The notes: generated by a model from the letters alone, not told the origin. A stretch of 64,000 nt of DNA from Streptomyces sp. NBC_00335 (GCF_036127095.1 NZ_CP108006.1:8485501-8549500); one strand, 5' to 3'. Counted from the stretch's first letter, positions 45,080 through 53,691 are shown. Program-made: numbers and translations.

Positions 45080-45200
45080 GTGCTGGTTGAACTCCGGGAA
45101 TGCCCCATCTGCTGGACGAAATTCCAGGTCGACTCCAATGCAGCCGCCCAGCCCACCCAGTGCTGTGACCGGGAAGGTTTGCCGGGGCGCGGCGTCCGAT
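45080..45200 (+). pseudogene. Zinc-ribbon gene fragment
   Basis: GTG 45080 is preceded by GAGGAG at a good distance. It begins MLVELRECPICWTKFQVDSN, with CxxC and then QCC like a zinc ribbon of the CPxCGxxF...YCSxxC type. It then turns into Arg/Gly-rich nonsense. Probably a truncated gene. Confidence 0.35.
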
Positions 45201-45317
45201 GCGGTGCATGGCAAGGCGGAGGGCCGGGGCTCGTACTGGACGTACCTGCCCGGTCCGACAACGCGGCGAGGTGCCGTGCCGGGCGTCGCGCCCCGGTGAG
45301 CCTTTCCGGCCACAGCA

Positions 45318-45321
45318 CTAG
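45318..45321. repeat. Target-site duplication CTAG (left)
   Basis: CTAG immediately outside the left terminal repeat; the same four bases flank the right end at 46594-46597. CTAG is rare in Streptomyces DNA. Confidence 0.7.
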
Positions 45322-45359
45322 GCTCTGTCCGGCGGATCATGAGGCCATAGGGTCTGACC

Positions 45360-45653
45360 GTGATTAACCTCCAGGTCCGAGGCGAGAACGGCACGATCGA
45401 GGCCCGCGCGAAGCACGGTGTGGTTTGGGGTCCTGAGCTGGCTGGTCTTGATCAGTCAGTGTTTCCAATGCTGGGACACCTGCTGCCGTACGCGGACACC
45501 GTTTTCAACCACCGGCAGGTGTCCACCCTGTTGGAAGAGGTACCGCGGCTGCCTGCAGGCGTGCTAACTGATGAGTTCGTGCGCGAGTTGATCGAGCTGG
45601 GGCAGGTAGTCCTCGACGGGCAGGGCCTGTACCTGTGGTTCCTCGGGGACTGA
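45360..45653 (+). CDS. 97-residue ORF inside the IS element
   Basis: GTG 45360 to TGA 45653. A compact mixed protein: INLQVRGENGTIEARAKHGV, then LDQSVFPMLGHLLPYADTVF and FVRELIELGQVVLDGQGLYL. It looks like a real globular domain, with hydrophobic strands and helices. It lies between the left inverted repeat and the transposase 3' end, so it is either a passenger gene of the element or host DNA trapped by it. Family not recognised. Confidence 0.6.
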   Translation: MINLQVRGENGTIEARAKHGVVWGPELAGLDQSVFPMLGHLLPYADTVFNHRQVSTLLEEVPRLPAGVLTDEFVRELIELGQVVLDGQGLYLWFLGD

Positions 45654-45667
45654 GACTGCAGGCCGGG

Positions 45668-46548
45668 TCAGCCCCGGAGCCATAGCCGGACAGCCGCGGT
45701 GGTGACGGTGCCGTGGAAGACGTAGGCCCTCTTGTCATAGCGGGTGGCGACGGCCCGGGAGTTCTTGAGCCGGTTGATCGTCCGCTCGACCTCGTTACGG
45801 CGTTTGTAGATCTCGCTGTCGAAGCCGGTGGGCCGGCCGCCCCCACTGCCGCGGCGTTTGCGGTTGGCCCCCTGGTCCTTCGGTTCGGGGATGGTGTGCT
45901 TGATCTGGCGTCTTCGCAGGTAGCGCCGGTTCCGACGTGAGCTGTATGCCTTGTCGCCGCCCAAGTGGTCCGGCCGGGTGCGGGGGCGACCGCCCTGGGA
46001 GCAGGGAACGCGGATCCGTTCGAGGACCTCGATCATCTGCGGCGCGTCGCCCCACTGGCCGGGCGTGACCAGGAAGGCCAAAGGTTTGCAGCCGCCTTCA
46101 CCCGCGAGGTGAATCTTGCAGGTCAGGCCGCCCCGAGACCGTCCGAGTCCTTCGTCAGGGCGGTGGTGCCGAGGCGTCGTCCTTTTTTCGGGACACGTGG
46201 CTTCTTCTTGCGAGCGCCAGCCGCGTGCTGATGGGCACGGCAGGACGTCGAGTCGACGCTGACCATGCTCCAGTCGATCCGGCCCGCGAGGTCGGCGTCG
46301 GCTTGGACGGCACACAGGATCCGGTCCCACGTGCCGTCCGCCGACCAACGCCGGTGCCGTTCATAGACGGTCTTCCAGCTGCCAAAACGCTCGGGAAGGT
46401 CCCGCCACGGTATGCCCGTCCGGACCCGGAACAAGATCCCGTTGATCACTCTGCGGTGGCCGTTCCACCGTCCCCCACGCAGCCCCGACGCCGGCAAGTG
46501 CGGCTCCAGCCGGACCCACTCGGCATTCGTCAGATCACCCCGCCCCAT
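45668..46548 (-). CDS. IS5-family transposase made by -1 frameshifting
   Basis: orfA starts at ATG 46548 (MGRGDLTNAEWVRLEPHLP; DUF4096-type N-domain with ING.LFRVRTGIPWRDLP) and stops at 46123. orfB continues in the -1 frame to TGA at 45668. The slippery stretch is AAAAAAG on the minus strand (46182-46188), where PKK can slip to RTTPRHHRPDEGLGRSRGGL. DDE residues: Asp in MVSVDSTSC (orfA), Asp in LGGDKAYSS and Glu in YKRRNEVERTINRLKNSR (orfB). This two-frame layout with A6G slippage is established for IS427-group elements. Confidence 0.85.
46182..46188 (-). promoter_or_regulatory. Programmed -1 frameshift heptamer
   Basis: On the minus strand the sequence CCG-AAA-AAA-GGA contains A-AAA-AAG. 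A one-base backward slip joins orfA to orfB and restores the conserved DDE transposase. Confidence 0.75.
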
Positions 46549-46593
46549 GCCAGACCCAACGAGCCAACAGTCACATGATCCGCCGGACAGAAC

Positions 46594-46597
46594 CTAG
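46594..46597. repeat. Target-site duplication CTAG (right)
   Basis: Matches the CTAG at 45318-45321 across the IS5-type element. 46598-46855 beyond it contains no gene I can support. Confidence 0.7.
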
Positions 46598-46855
46598 CGC
46601 ACGCCCCGCCGGAAGGCAGAGGAAGGCCGGCGCAGGGCCCTACCCGTCCGTCGACCTGCGCCGCTCGGCAGGGGTCCGCGGTTGCGCCAAGCCACGCACT
46701 CTTCCAACTGCGTCAGGCTCTTACGTCACCACCATGTCCCGGTGCTGTAAGGGAACTGGGCTCGTGACACCCGCCCGGCCAGTCGGCCACTAGCGTACGG
46801 CCATTGGGCCCAGCGGCTCAGCCGACCACCACACCACGCTCCGGGAGACTCCGCC

Positions 46856-47506
46856 ATGCTCGTCCTTGGTTCCCGCGCCCTCCTCTCCACGATTGCCCTC
46901 GCAGCGACGCTGGCACTGACCGCCTGCGACCCCGCAGGCGAGGCCGAAAGCCCTCCCGCCGCACCCGCACCCGCCGCCTCCACCCCCGTCTCCGCGCCCG
47001 CAAGGTCCGGCGTCTCCACCTCGCCCACCGGTTCGGGCAAGCACACGCTGGCCGAGGCCGCCACCGCCGGCGGGCTCAGCAAGGCGACCGGTGCCGGCGC
47101 AGTCTCCGACGTCCCGGTCGACCCGGGCGAGATGCGCGACGGCATGAACCTGGTGGTCGCCAACTACAACCGTGCCGGGCAGACCTCCGGCCGCCCCATC
47201 CTCTTCGTTGGCGTCGACGGCGTTCCAGAGGACCCGAACAAGCGTCGCGAGCACCTTTGGCGCGGCCTGATCGACTACGCCCTGCAGAACGGCTCGACCG
47301 GCACCCCCACCACCGCCAAGCCGTACCAGCCCGGCCCCTTCGGCGGATCCCTCGAGTGCCTGAGCCTGCCCGAGGCCACCAACGCCACCGACGTCATCTG
47401 CGGCTGGGCCGACACCACCACCGCCGCCGTCGCGCTCTTCCCCCGCACCACCCCGGCCGACGCGGCCCGCCTCTTCGCCGCCATGCGCGCCGACTTGGAA
47501 CACTGA
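46856..47506 (+). CDS. Putative lipoprotein of unknown function
   Basis: 216 residues, ATG 46856 with GGGAG upstream. A type II signal peptide ends in the lipobox LTAC (Cys ~24: ATLALTACDPAG). An Ala/Pro/Ser linker (to ~60) leads to a soluble domain with EMRDGMNLVVANYNRAGQTS, ILFVGVDGVPEDPNKRREHL and CGWADTTTAAVALFPRTTPA. The closing ADAARLFAAMRADLEH is a helix. The domain layout resembles other Streptomyces cell-envelope lipoproteins with no known role. Two Cys residues (LECLSL, VICGWAD) may be bonded. Confidence 0.82.
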   Translation: MLVLGSRALLSTIALAATLALTACDPAGEAESPPAAPAPAASTPVSAPARSGVSTSPTGSGKHTLAEAATAGGLSKATGAGAVSDVPVDPGEMRDGMNLVVANYNRAGQTSGRPILFVGVDGVPEDPNKRREHLWRGLIDYALQNGSTGTPTTAKPYQPGPFGGSLECLSLPEATNATDVICGWADTTTAAVALFPRTTPADAARLFAAMRADLEH

Positions 47507-47699
47507 CCGCCCGTCAAACGCCCCCCGTGGCTGGGGCCACGCGCTGGTGCCCCAGGCGGTCCGCGCTCGTACGGTGTCACCAATACGGTGCTCCCCCCAC
47601 GAGGCTTGGGCCGCTCTGGCCTCGTAGTCCGCGCCGAGTAGCCGACTCGGCTCGGAGGGCGGCCACGGCGAAGCACGTACCTACAAGAACGGCTGCTCG

Positions 47700-48040
47700 G
47701 CACCTCGCCCTGGGCCGGCCCCGATCCCGCTGCCCACACCCCTGGCCGACCACCCCGCTCCCCAGGGCGGGGCCGCGAACACCACGGCCGGCTGGCTGTT
47801 CCCCGGCCACCTGCCCGGCGCCCACATCCCTGCCGCCGCCCTCAGCCGACGCCTGGCCGCCCATCACATCCCCAACCGGCGCGCCTGGTTCACAGCCCTG
47901 GTGGCCCCCGCGTGCGGCCTCCGGTCCGCGGTCCCCGGCCCGATACTCGGCCTCCACCTGATCACGGCCGTCCAGTGGCGCCGCCGAGCCGCCACCGACT
48001 GGCCTGCCTACTTCCAAGCACGCCAGCGCGCCCTTACCAA
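47700..48040 (+). pseudogene. Integrase/recombinase-like C-terminal fragment
   Basis: From 47790 the plus strand reads GWLFPGHLPGAHIPAAALSR, then RRAWFTALV and ITAVQWRRRAATDWPAYFQA. This resembles the DNA-recognition end of Streptomyces site-specific-integrase-annotated proteins (WLFPG..PG; LGLHP.TAV.W). No start and no complete catalytic region remain. Confidence 0.5.
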
Positions 48041-48300
48041 CGGCCTCCACAGCCCGTGCACTGATCCGGTCGTCAGGGAAGCCCGCCCGGGCCGCGCCAG
48101 CTTTGCTCCCTCCCCCCCCGTCGGACCGGGGTGGCTGGGGAGCGATTCGCGTCCGGCCGCAGATACAGGCTGACATCCGCGGCCAGGCCCAGCGGCCCAT
48201 CGGTGGCCCTCGGCAGTGGCAGGCAACCAGTGTTCTGCGAAGGCGGTCGATGTCGATCCGGCCTCGATGGAGCCCGGCATAGAGGGTCACCAGCTGGATC

Positions 48301-48683
48301 ATGCGACCGCAAGACGCCCTGCCACCCGCACTCGAACGGCGCCTGCTGGACGCTCGGATCGCTTGCCCGGACATCGCCCGCTCGCGCGACCTCGCCCGTG
48401 CCTTCGCCGAGCTCCTCCGCCGAGTTCCTCCGCCACCGGCGCGGATGCCTACTGACCGAGTGGATCCGCCAAGCCGAGTTGGATAGTTGGACGCCCCGAA
48501 GCCGGCAAGCGGCTTCGCAGGCCTTCTCCGACAGGACCTCACCCCCGCCACCGCCGGCCTCCCCCTCCACCGGAGCTTCGGCATCGTCGAAGGCCACGTC
48601 AGCAGAGTCAAACGCTCAAGAGGGCAATGTCCGGACGGGCCTCTTTCGGTCTCCTGCGGACCCGAATCCTCATCACGCCGTAG
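48301..48683 (+). pseudogene. ISL3-family transposase remnant 3
   Basis: Pieces ERRLLDARIACPDIARSRDL, then FAGLLRQDLTPATAGLPLHR and GIVEGHVSRVKRS, correspond to the C-terminal third of ISL3 transposases. A frameshift then leads to AMSGRASFGLLRTRILITP and TAG at 48681. At least two frame changes. No terminal repeats were found. Confidence 0.65.
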
Positions 48684-48692
48684 TCTTCCAGC

Positions 48693-49112
48693 ATGCGCTA
48701 CCTGGCAGAACCATTCATCCTCGGCGCCCTTGAGCGGGGCCGTTCTGTCGAACAGTTCCTCGGACCGTCTGGAAGCCCCGAGCGCCCGGGGATCCACTGG
48801 GTCGAGCTAAAGCCAGTACGCGGGACCTACGAGGTCTACCTGCACGCCGCACTCGACTGCGAACCCCTGACCAGTGACCTGGATTCGCTGCCACCGCTGT
48901 TCGACAGCGACGAGGAGGACTTCGGTCTCCTCCTGGCAACCGCGAACGGTCCCCTCGCCGTCCTGCAAGCTGCCGAGACCCAAACGGGAGCAGTGCGCAC
49001 TCGCTGGGTAAACCAGTCCATGGCAGGCGACGACTACCGCGACTACGTAGTCGCGAGCCGCCCAACCAATGCTTCTGACGGCCAGCCGTGGCCGACGTCG
49101 TATACGTCCTGA
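48693..49112 (+). CDS. Small protein of unknown function
   Basis: 139 residues, ATG 48693. A mixed alpha/beta pattern: MRYLAEPFILGALERGRSVE, HWVELKPVRGTYEVYLHAAL, then an acidic PPLFDSDEEDFGLLLATANG and a helix LAVLQAAETQTGAVRTRWVN, ending NASDGQPWPTSYTS. It looks like an intact domain with good codon use, but I do not recognise it. The start lies only 9 bases after the ISL3 remnant's stop. Confidence 0.6.
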   Translation: MRYLAEPFILGALERGRSVEQFLGPSGSPERPGIHWVELKPVRGTYEVYLHAALDCEPLTSDLDSLPPLFDSDEEDFGLLLATANGPLAVLQAAETQTGAVRTRWVNQSMAGDDYRDYVVASRPTNASDGQPWPTSYTS

Positions 49113-49211
49113 CCTGCTATTTCACGGAACTCCGGCCAGAGCCGTTTCCAAGAATCGCCACCACTGCTAGTAGATGCCTGGTTCTCCCCGCATGGCCGTT
49201 GGGGCGCGTTG

Positions 49212-49847
49212 TCAGCGCGGGGTGCGCAGGCCGCCCAGGATGAGGTCGGCGACATGGTGGGCGTGTGAGCGGACCGCCGCGGCGGAGTCCGGCGGGTGGC
49301 CGAGGCGGGCGCTGAGTGCGGGGTTGGCCCAGGGGGCGGTGCCGCCTGCGGTGATCATGAAGTAGACCGTGGGCAGGGGAACGCCCTTGAGGGTGCCGTC
49401 TTCGACGAGTTGCGCGTACAGGGGCGCGAAGCGGTTGATGGTGGGCTCAATGTGCCGGGTCCAGAGGTGAGTGACGCGCTCGGAGTCGTGGGTGGTCTCG
49501 GAGTTGACCAGGCGGAGCAGGTCCGGCTGGTGTGCCGCGGCTTCCACGAAGGTGACGATCATGCCGTGCAGCCGGTCGAACGCAGAGCTTGCCGGGTCCT
49601 CCACCCGGTCCAGTGCCCGGGTCAGGCGTGCGCAGGCATCGTCGACGGCGGCTTTCCACAAGGCCTCTTTCGAGCCGTACCGCTTGGTGAGCATGTTGTG
49701 GCTGACGTTGAGGTCGGCGTTGAGGGAGCGGAGCGAGACGCCCTCGAATCCGTGGCGGGAGAAGGCCGTGAGCGCGGCGCGGAGGATTTCCGCCTCGGGG
49801 ACCAGGCGCCGTGTCTTGTGGGCGACGTCGGATGGGGCGTGCGTCAT
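49212..49847 (-). CDS. TetR-family transcriptional regulator
   Basis: 211 residues, ATG 49847. The N-terminal helix-turn-helix (residues ~18-63) reads ILRAALTAFSRHGFEGVSLR, then LNVSHNMLTKRYGSKEALWK, the classic TetR pattern with YF-like tail. The C-terminal helical ligand domain includes FDRLHGMIVTFVEAAAHQPD and APLYAQLVEDGTL. It is probably a repressor. The MpaB gene 264 bp away on the same strand has a perfect palindrome over its start region and is the best candidate target. Confidence 0.9.
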   Translation of the reverse strand: MTHAPSDVAHKTRRLVPEAEILRAALTAFSRHGFEGVSLRSLNADLNVSHNMLTKRYGSKEALWKAAVDDACARLTRALDRVEDPASSAFDRLHGMIVTFVEAAAHQPDLLRLVNSETTHDSERVTHLWTRHIEPTINRFAPLYAQLVEDGTLKGVPLPTVYFMITAGGTAPWANPALSARLGHPPDSAAAVRSHAHHVADLILGGLRTPR

Positions 49848-49947
49848 ACGGTCAGGCTATCCGGCGCGCTGGTGTCCTGGAGACGCCGACGTTGCCTTCC
49901 CGCGGGTGTGCCCAGCCGTGCCCCTGATGGTGCGGTCGGTCCAGGAG

Positions 49948-49992
49948 GCCGGGAGGCCGGGAGGCCGGGAGGCCGGGAGGCCGGGAGTGCGG
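49948..49992. repeat. GGCCGGGA tandem repeat
   Basis: Five consecutive copies of GGCCGGGA between the TetR and MpaB genes. Confidence 0.9.
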
Positions 49993-50110
49993 CGGGCGCG
50001 CTACCGCGCGAACACGGGAGCAGAGGGAAACCGACCTGGCCCCTCGGCCATGAACCTTCCCCCCTCGTCGGGGCCATGGCTCGGCCGGTCGGAGTGCCGT
50101 GCCGGGGTGA

Positions 50111-51211
50111 TTACGGAGCGGATCGATGTTCGTCGAGAGAGCGGATGTAGGCACGGGCGACGGCGATGTTCTGCGCGACAAGGGCGGCTTTGCGCGCGGG
50201 TCTGGTCTGCCAGCGGAATCCAAGGCCGACGGCGGGATGGAGGGCGGCCAGAGTCGGCTGGAGCAGGCGAGCAGGCGCCCGACCAGGGGGGTCCGCATGA
50301 AAGCGGGTGACCAACGCCCGCAAGAGGGGACGGCCCACCGCGGCGGGAAACCCCAACTGCGCGCGCAGGGTCTCGGCGACGGCTTCGATGGTGTGCCGGG
50401 CAAGGCCGTCGGCCTCGGGGGCAGTCGGCGACTGGTGGGGCGCTGCGAGTTGGCGGTGGACCTCGGCGGCGGCGGCCGGACCCGTCAGGTGCTCGACGAG
50501 GTGGGGTTCAATGCCCAGCAGGTGCGCAATGTGCTGCCAGTAGCGGTACAGCGCTCCCAGTTCCGGCTCGGTCCAGGTGTAGCCGAGCATCGCCTCGGCA
50601 CGGAACGAGGTGTGGGTGAAGGCCAGCCATGTACGAAGCAGATCCGCCTGGTTGATGGGTAGACCGTGCGCCGCCGCGTCGTAGCCGCGTCCCAGGGCCG
50701 CCAGACGAGCGCGGGCATGGACGAGGCGCACGTGGGCCGTGGCGATGTAGCCGGCCCGCCCCGGGTGCAGCGCACCTGGGAGCAGTGCGGAGTTGACCCA
50801 CAGCCCCGTCGCATCCAGGCGCGCGGCGGCCGTGTCCACGAGAGATCCGGTGGCGGTCAGGGCCGCCGCGATCGAGGGAGTCCGGTAGACCTCGACTAAG
50901 GAGCCGGCCGACAGCGCGACGGCGTGTACCCACCCCGGGTGGGTGAACCACACCTGCGCCCCGGATTCGAGGATGTCCGGGTCGAGGTGCGCGGGCGGAT
51001 GCTCGAGGTCGTGGAGGAATGCGGCCAAGGCCGGTTTGGGATGGGCCAGGGCCTGCGAGCCATGGGCAAGCCCGCGGTGCAGATCGTGGCGATCCTGCTT
51101 CCCGCGGCTGCGCATCTCCTCCACGAGCTCATCCGCCAGGCGATCCGCCACGTCGCGGGCACGGCTGGCCCAGAGCGGGATCTGACCGTCCCGGTCACGG
51201 CTTTCGGGCAT
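50111..51211 (-). CDS. MpaB-family oxygenase (DUF2236)
   Basis: About 366 residues from ATG 51211 (MPESRDRDGQIPLW), with GAGAGGGTGG upstream; a TTG ten codons earlier would fall inside the operator. The family pattern is present: RGLAHGSQALAHPKPALAAF, WFTHPGWVHAVALSAGSLVE, TGLWVNSALLPGALHPGRAG, YIATAHVRLVHARARL and ADLLRTWLAFTHTSF. The conserved His/Arg residues of the TAHVRLVHAR helix would place the haem-like/metal site. Related proteins include latex-clearing protein-like and mycophenolic-acid-pathway oxygenases. Substrate unknown. Confidence 0.85.
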   Translation of the reverse strand: MPESRDRDGQIPLWASRARDVADRLADELVEEMRSRGKQDRHDLHRGLAHGSQALAHPKPALAAFLHDLEHPPAHLDPDILESGAQVWFTHPGWVHAVALSAGSLVEVYRTPSIAAALTATGSLVDTAAARLDATGLWVNSALLPGALHPGRAGYIATAHVRLVHARARLAALGRGYDAAAHGLPINQADLLRTWLAFTHTSFRAEAMLGYTWTEPELGALYRYWQHIAHLLGIEPHLVEHLTGPAAAAEVHRQLAAPHQSPTAPEADGLARHTIEAVAETLRAQLGFPAAVGRPLLRALVTRFHADPPGRAPARLLQPTLAALHPAVGLGFRWQTRPARKAALVAQNIAVARAYIRSLDEHRSAP

Positions 51212-51232
51212 GACTGCACCACCCTCTCGAAG

Positions 51233-51250
51233 AGTTGACAACTGTCAACT
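51233..51250. promoter_or_regulatory. Perfect palindromic operator AGTTGACA-AC-TGTCAACT
   Basis: An 18-bp inverted repeat with a 2-bp spacer, 22 bases upstream of the MpaB start. Size and symmetry fit a TetR-family site. It contains TTGACA on both strands, so it probably overlaps the -35 element. Confidence 0.75.
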
Positions 51251-51414
51251 TGGCGAGTCTGGGGCACCCTTACCCCGAGAGACAAGAGGCCGTACAGTCC
51301 CCGCGGCACATCAGACGACCCCTCGACCGACGAGGCGCAGCTCCCTCCCCGCCGGGGGTTCACACGCGTCCCTCAGCCGTACGTCGACTTGCCCCCCGGA
51401 GATGCCCCACATCA

Positions 51415-51656
51415 CTGCGAGCGCCCCAGCGCCGGGTGATGCTGGACTTCTTCCCCGAGGCCCGGGTGATGGGTGAGGCGCCGGCGTAGGCCTTCAGGCC
51501 ACGGGCGTCGGCGAACCGGGTGCGATCGTCTCCGATCTCGGCCAGCACACGGGCACCGAGCTGGGTGCCGAGGCCGGGAAAGCTGAGGATGATCTCCGCG
51601 TCAGGATGCTGCGGGAAGACCTCCTCCACCGCCTGGGCGAGTTCGTCCGCGGGCGA
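51415..51656 (-). pseudogene. IS110-family transposase remnant
   Basis: The minus strand reads ASPADELAQAVEEVFPQHPD, AEIILSFPGLGTQLGARVLA, EIGDDRTRFADARGLKAYAG and SPITRASGKKSSITRRW: the transposase_20 (IS116/IS110/IS902) domain. It has neither the N-terminal DEDD part nor an intact end. The boundary at 51656 abuts a truncated plus-strand gene. Confidence 0.8.
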
Positions 51657-51862
51657 TGCTCCCGACCTGGTGCCTGATCCGCGCCGACGGCACGATGTTC
51701 GTCGGCGCCTTTGATGCCGGCTGGGAGGGGCGCGAGTCCGCCACCCACAAAGTGGTGGCCACCGCGCACGGCCCGCTGTTGAGGGGGTACCGGCGGATGT
51801 TCGAAGCGATGGTGACGAGCGCACGGCGCACCGTCTACCCGGAAGGCGGAAGTACAGGGTGA
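51656..51862 (+). pseudogene. Truncated 3' part of an unknown gene
   Basis: The plus strand encodes LPTWCLIRADGTMFVGAFDA, GWEGRESATHKVVATAHGPL and RGYRRMFEAMVTSARRTVYP before a TGA that overlaps the GTG of the CYTH gene. Good coding sense but no start; the IS110 remnant begins where the frame enters. Probably the upstream member of a two-gene operon cut by the insertion. Confidence 0.5.
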
Positions 51863-52418
51863 TCGAAGCGGAGCTGAAAGCCCGGGTCCCGGACCGCGAA
51901 GCCCTGGTGGAGCTACTCGACAAGCTCACCGAGGGACGCCCGGAGGTCTACCGGGACACCTACTACGACACAGCAGAACGGGCCCTCGAAGCCCGGGACG
52001 CCGAACTCCGGGTACGCACAGTGGAGAGCGCGGACGGCACGGCGCGCACGGTCCTGACCTACAAGAGCGCCGCCGTCGACACCGCCTCCGGCTCGAAGCC
52101 GGAATACGAGACCGCGGTGAGCGATCCGGATGCGGTGCGCGCCGTGGTGCGCGCGGGCTGGGCTACGAGCCGGTCATCGCATTTTCGAAGCACTGCACGA
52201 ACTACACCGTGACCATCCGGGGCCGGGAGCTGCTCGCCACGGTGGTCCAGGTCCCGGAGATCGACGGCACGTTCGTGGAAGTCGAGACCATGACCGACCC
52301 CGACGGGCTGACCCACGCACTCGCGGACGTCCGTGCCTTCCTGGCCGGCCTCGACGTCGGTGAAGGGGACCTGACCCGCGAGCTGTACACGGACGCGGTA
52401 CGGGCCCGTCGGGGGTAG
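51859..52418 (+). pseudogene. CYTH-domain (class IV adenylate cyclase-like) gene with frameshift
   Basis: GTG 51859 starts MIEAELKARVPDREALVELL with the CYTH signature ExExK (E3, E5, K7). It continues YRDTYYDTAERALEARDAEL RVR. The frame is lost near 52145-52155: GYEPVIAFSKHCTNYTVTIR continues in another frame to TVVQVPEIDGTFVEVETMTD and the stop at 52418. One extra or missing base breaks an otherwise complete ~185-residue protein of the CyaB/thiamine-triphosphatase fold. Confidence 0.75.
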
Positions 52419-52494
52419 CGCTCAGCCGGCCCGACCAGGGCCCCGCCGACCTGGCGTACGTCCCGCAGGGCTCGTCCCCGGCCGGAGCGCAGGG

Positions 52495-53691
52495 TCAGCC
52501 GCGACGACGCTTGACCATCACCGTGACGCCGAGGCCAAGGCCCACGGCGACGGCGGCGCCGAGTGTCGGCCACTGCCAGGAGATGCCCGTAGGCGCGTCC
52601 GCGGCTTCCGCCCGGGGTGGCACCGAGGCTGTCGGATCGGCGCCGGGAGCGGGGGGCTGCGCGGCGGCCGGGGCGGCCAGGGGGTCGACGTCGGGCGCCC
52701 CCGGGTCTCCCTCGTGGTCGAGCAGCACCTTGCGGGGGCGGGCGGTTCCGTAGCCGAGCCAGTCGCTGCGCTTGGAGCCGTCGATGGGGCCCCCGGCAGT
52801 CTGGATGAGGACACGGGCCACCTGGTTCGCCGTCCAGTCGGGGTGGGCCGACCAGACGAGCGCGGCGGAGGCGGAGACCAGACTGGTCGCGTACGAGGTA
52901 CCGCCGTCGCCCACGCACCAGCCCTTGTTCTCGGTGCAGCGGATTTGGACCTTGCCACCGATGGAGGTCAGGTCCGTGTCCGGCCCGTGGGAGCTGAACG
53001 GCATGGCCTTACCGTCCTCGCCGACGGCTCCCACGCCGATCACTCCCGGCAGTCCGGCGATCGCGTTGGTCCAGTTCTTGCGCTCGCCCTCGTTGCCCAT
53101 GGCGGCGAACACGAGCGCGCCCTTGCTCTGGGCGTACTCGACGGCGGGCTTGACCTTGTCCATCGGCCAGTCCGGAGTCCAGCCGATGGACAAGTTGATG
53201 ATCTTGGCGCCGTTGTCGGCCGCGTACCGGATCCCTCTGGCGGCTTCGGATGCCACGGCGAAGGCCATGGGTGTACCGATGCTGGTGCGGATGGGCAGTA
53301 CCTTGGCGCCGGGGGCGAGGCCCCGCGGGCTGCCCGCTGAGCCGTCGCCGACGATCGCCGCGGTCATGCTGGTTCCGTGCCCGACGAAGTCCTCGTGCGG
53401 GGGGTAGGTGACGTCCGGGCGCTCGAAGGGCGGTTCCATGAACGAAATGCCTTGGAGGACTCGCCCCTTCAGTCCTGGCAGGTCCGTGACACCACTGTCG
53501 ATGACGGCGACCGTGATGCCGCTGCCGTCCGCGACCTTCCACATCTCCTGGGCCTTCATCTTCGTGAGGTAGCCCCGCGGGTCGGTGTCGGCGGCCGCCG
53601 GCACCGCGGTGCCGGCGCTGACCGTCAGCACCGCGGCGACGACGCCCGCCGCCCGCCGCCACGACCCGTGTCGACGTGTGGTGTCCTGCAT
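52495..53691 (-). CDS. Mycosin-type S8 serine protease
   Basis: 398 residues from ATG 53691 (MQDTTRRHGSW), with GAGAGG eight bases upstream; ATG 53721 is an alternative. Signal peptide to ~residue 34. Subtilisin triad: Asp65 in VAVIDSG, His105 in GHGTSMTA, Ser266 in GGTSYATS; oxyanion Asn in AAMGNEGE. Cys252 and Cys259 (RCTENKGWC) match the mycosin disulfide. A Pro/Ala-rich stalk and the C-terminal TM helix (ISWQWPTLGAAVAVGLGLGV) with KRRRG anchor it outside the cell. Mycosins act with type VII secretion, but no ESX ATPase is in this window. It lies 108 bp downstream of the lipoprotein gene. Confidence 0.92.
   Translation of the reverse strand: MQDTTRRHGSWRRAAGVVAAVLTVSAGTAVPAAADTDPRGYLTKMKAQEMWKVADGSGITVAVIDSGVTDLPGLKGRVLQGISFMEPPFERPDVTYPPHEDFVGHGTSMTAAIVGDGSAGSPRGLAPGAKVLPIRTSIGTPMAFAVASEAARGIRYAADNGAKIINLSIGWTPDWPMDKVKPAVEYAQSKGALVFAAMGNEGERKNWTNAIAGLPGVIGVGAVGEDGKAMPFSSHGPDTDLTSIGGKVQIRCTENKGWCVGDGGTSYATSLVSASAALVWSAHPDWTANQVARVLIQTAGGPIDGSKRSDWLGYGTARPRKVLLDHEGDPGAPDVDPLAAPAAAQPPAPGADPTASVPPRAEAADAPTGISWQWPTLGAAVAVGLGLGVTVMVKRRRG

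Larger units (their letters stand above)
45322..46593. mobile_element. IS5-family (IS427-like) insertion sequence, 1272 bp
   Basis: Bounded by near-perfect 20-bp inverted repeats, GYTCTGTCCGGCGGATCATG (left 45322-45341; right, inverted, 46574-46593; one mismatch), and flanked by CTAG duplications. It contains a two-frame DDE transposase on the minus strand and a 97-residue ORF on the plus strand, converging with 14 bp between stops. Both ends and all catalytic residues look intact, so it could be active. The extra ORF makes it longer than typical IS5 elements of ~0.85-0.95 kb. Confidence 0.8.

Noticed and set aside
47577..48797. 406-codon minus-strand frame
   Set aside because: Runs opposite the integrase and ISL3 remnants, with Arg/Gly-rich random sequence.
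49948..49992. GGCCGGGA array considered as a CRISPR-like repeat
   Set aside because: Eight-base units with no spacers; a simple tandem repeat.
51243..51290. A divergent plus-strand gene starting at the TetR-type operator
   Set aside because: Short frames to 51489 have no coding character and run into the IS110 remnant.
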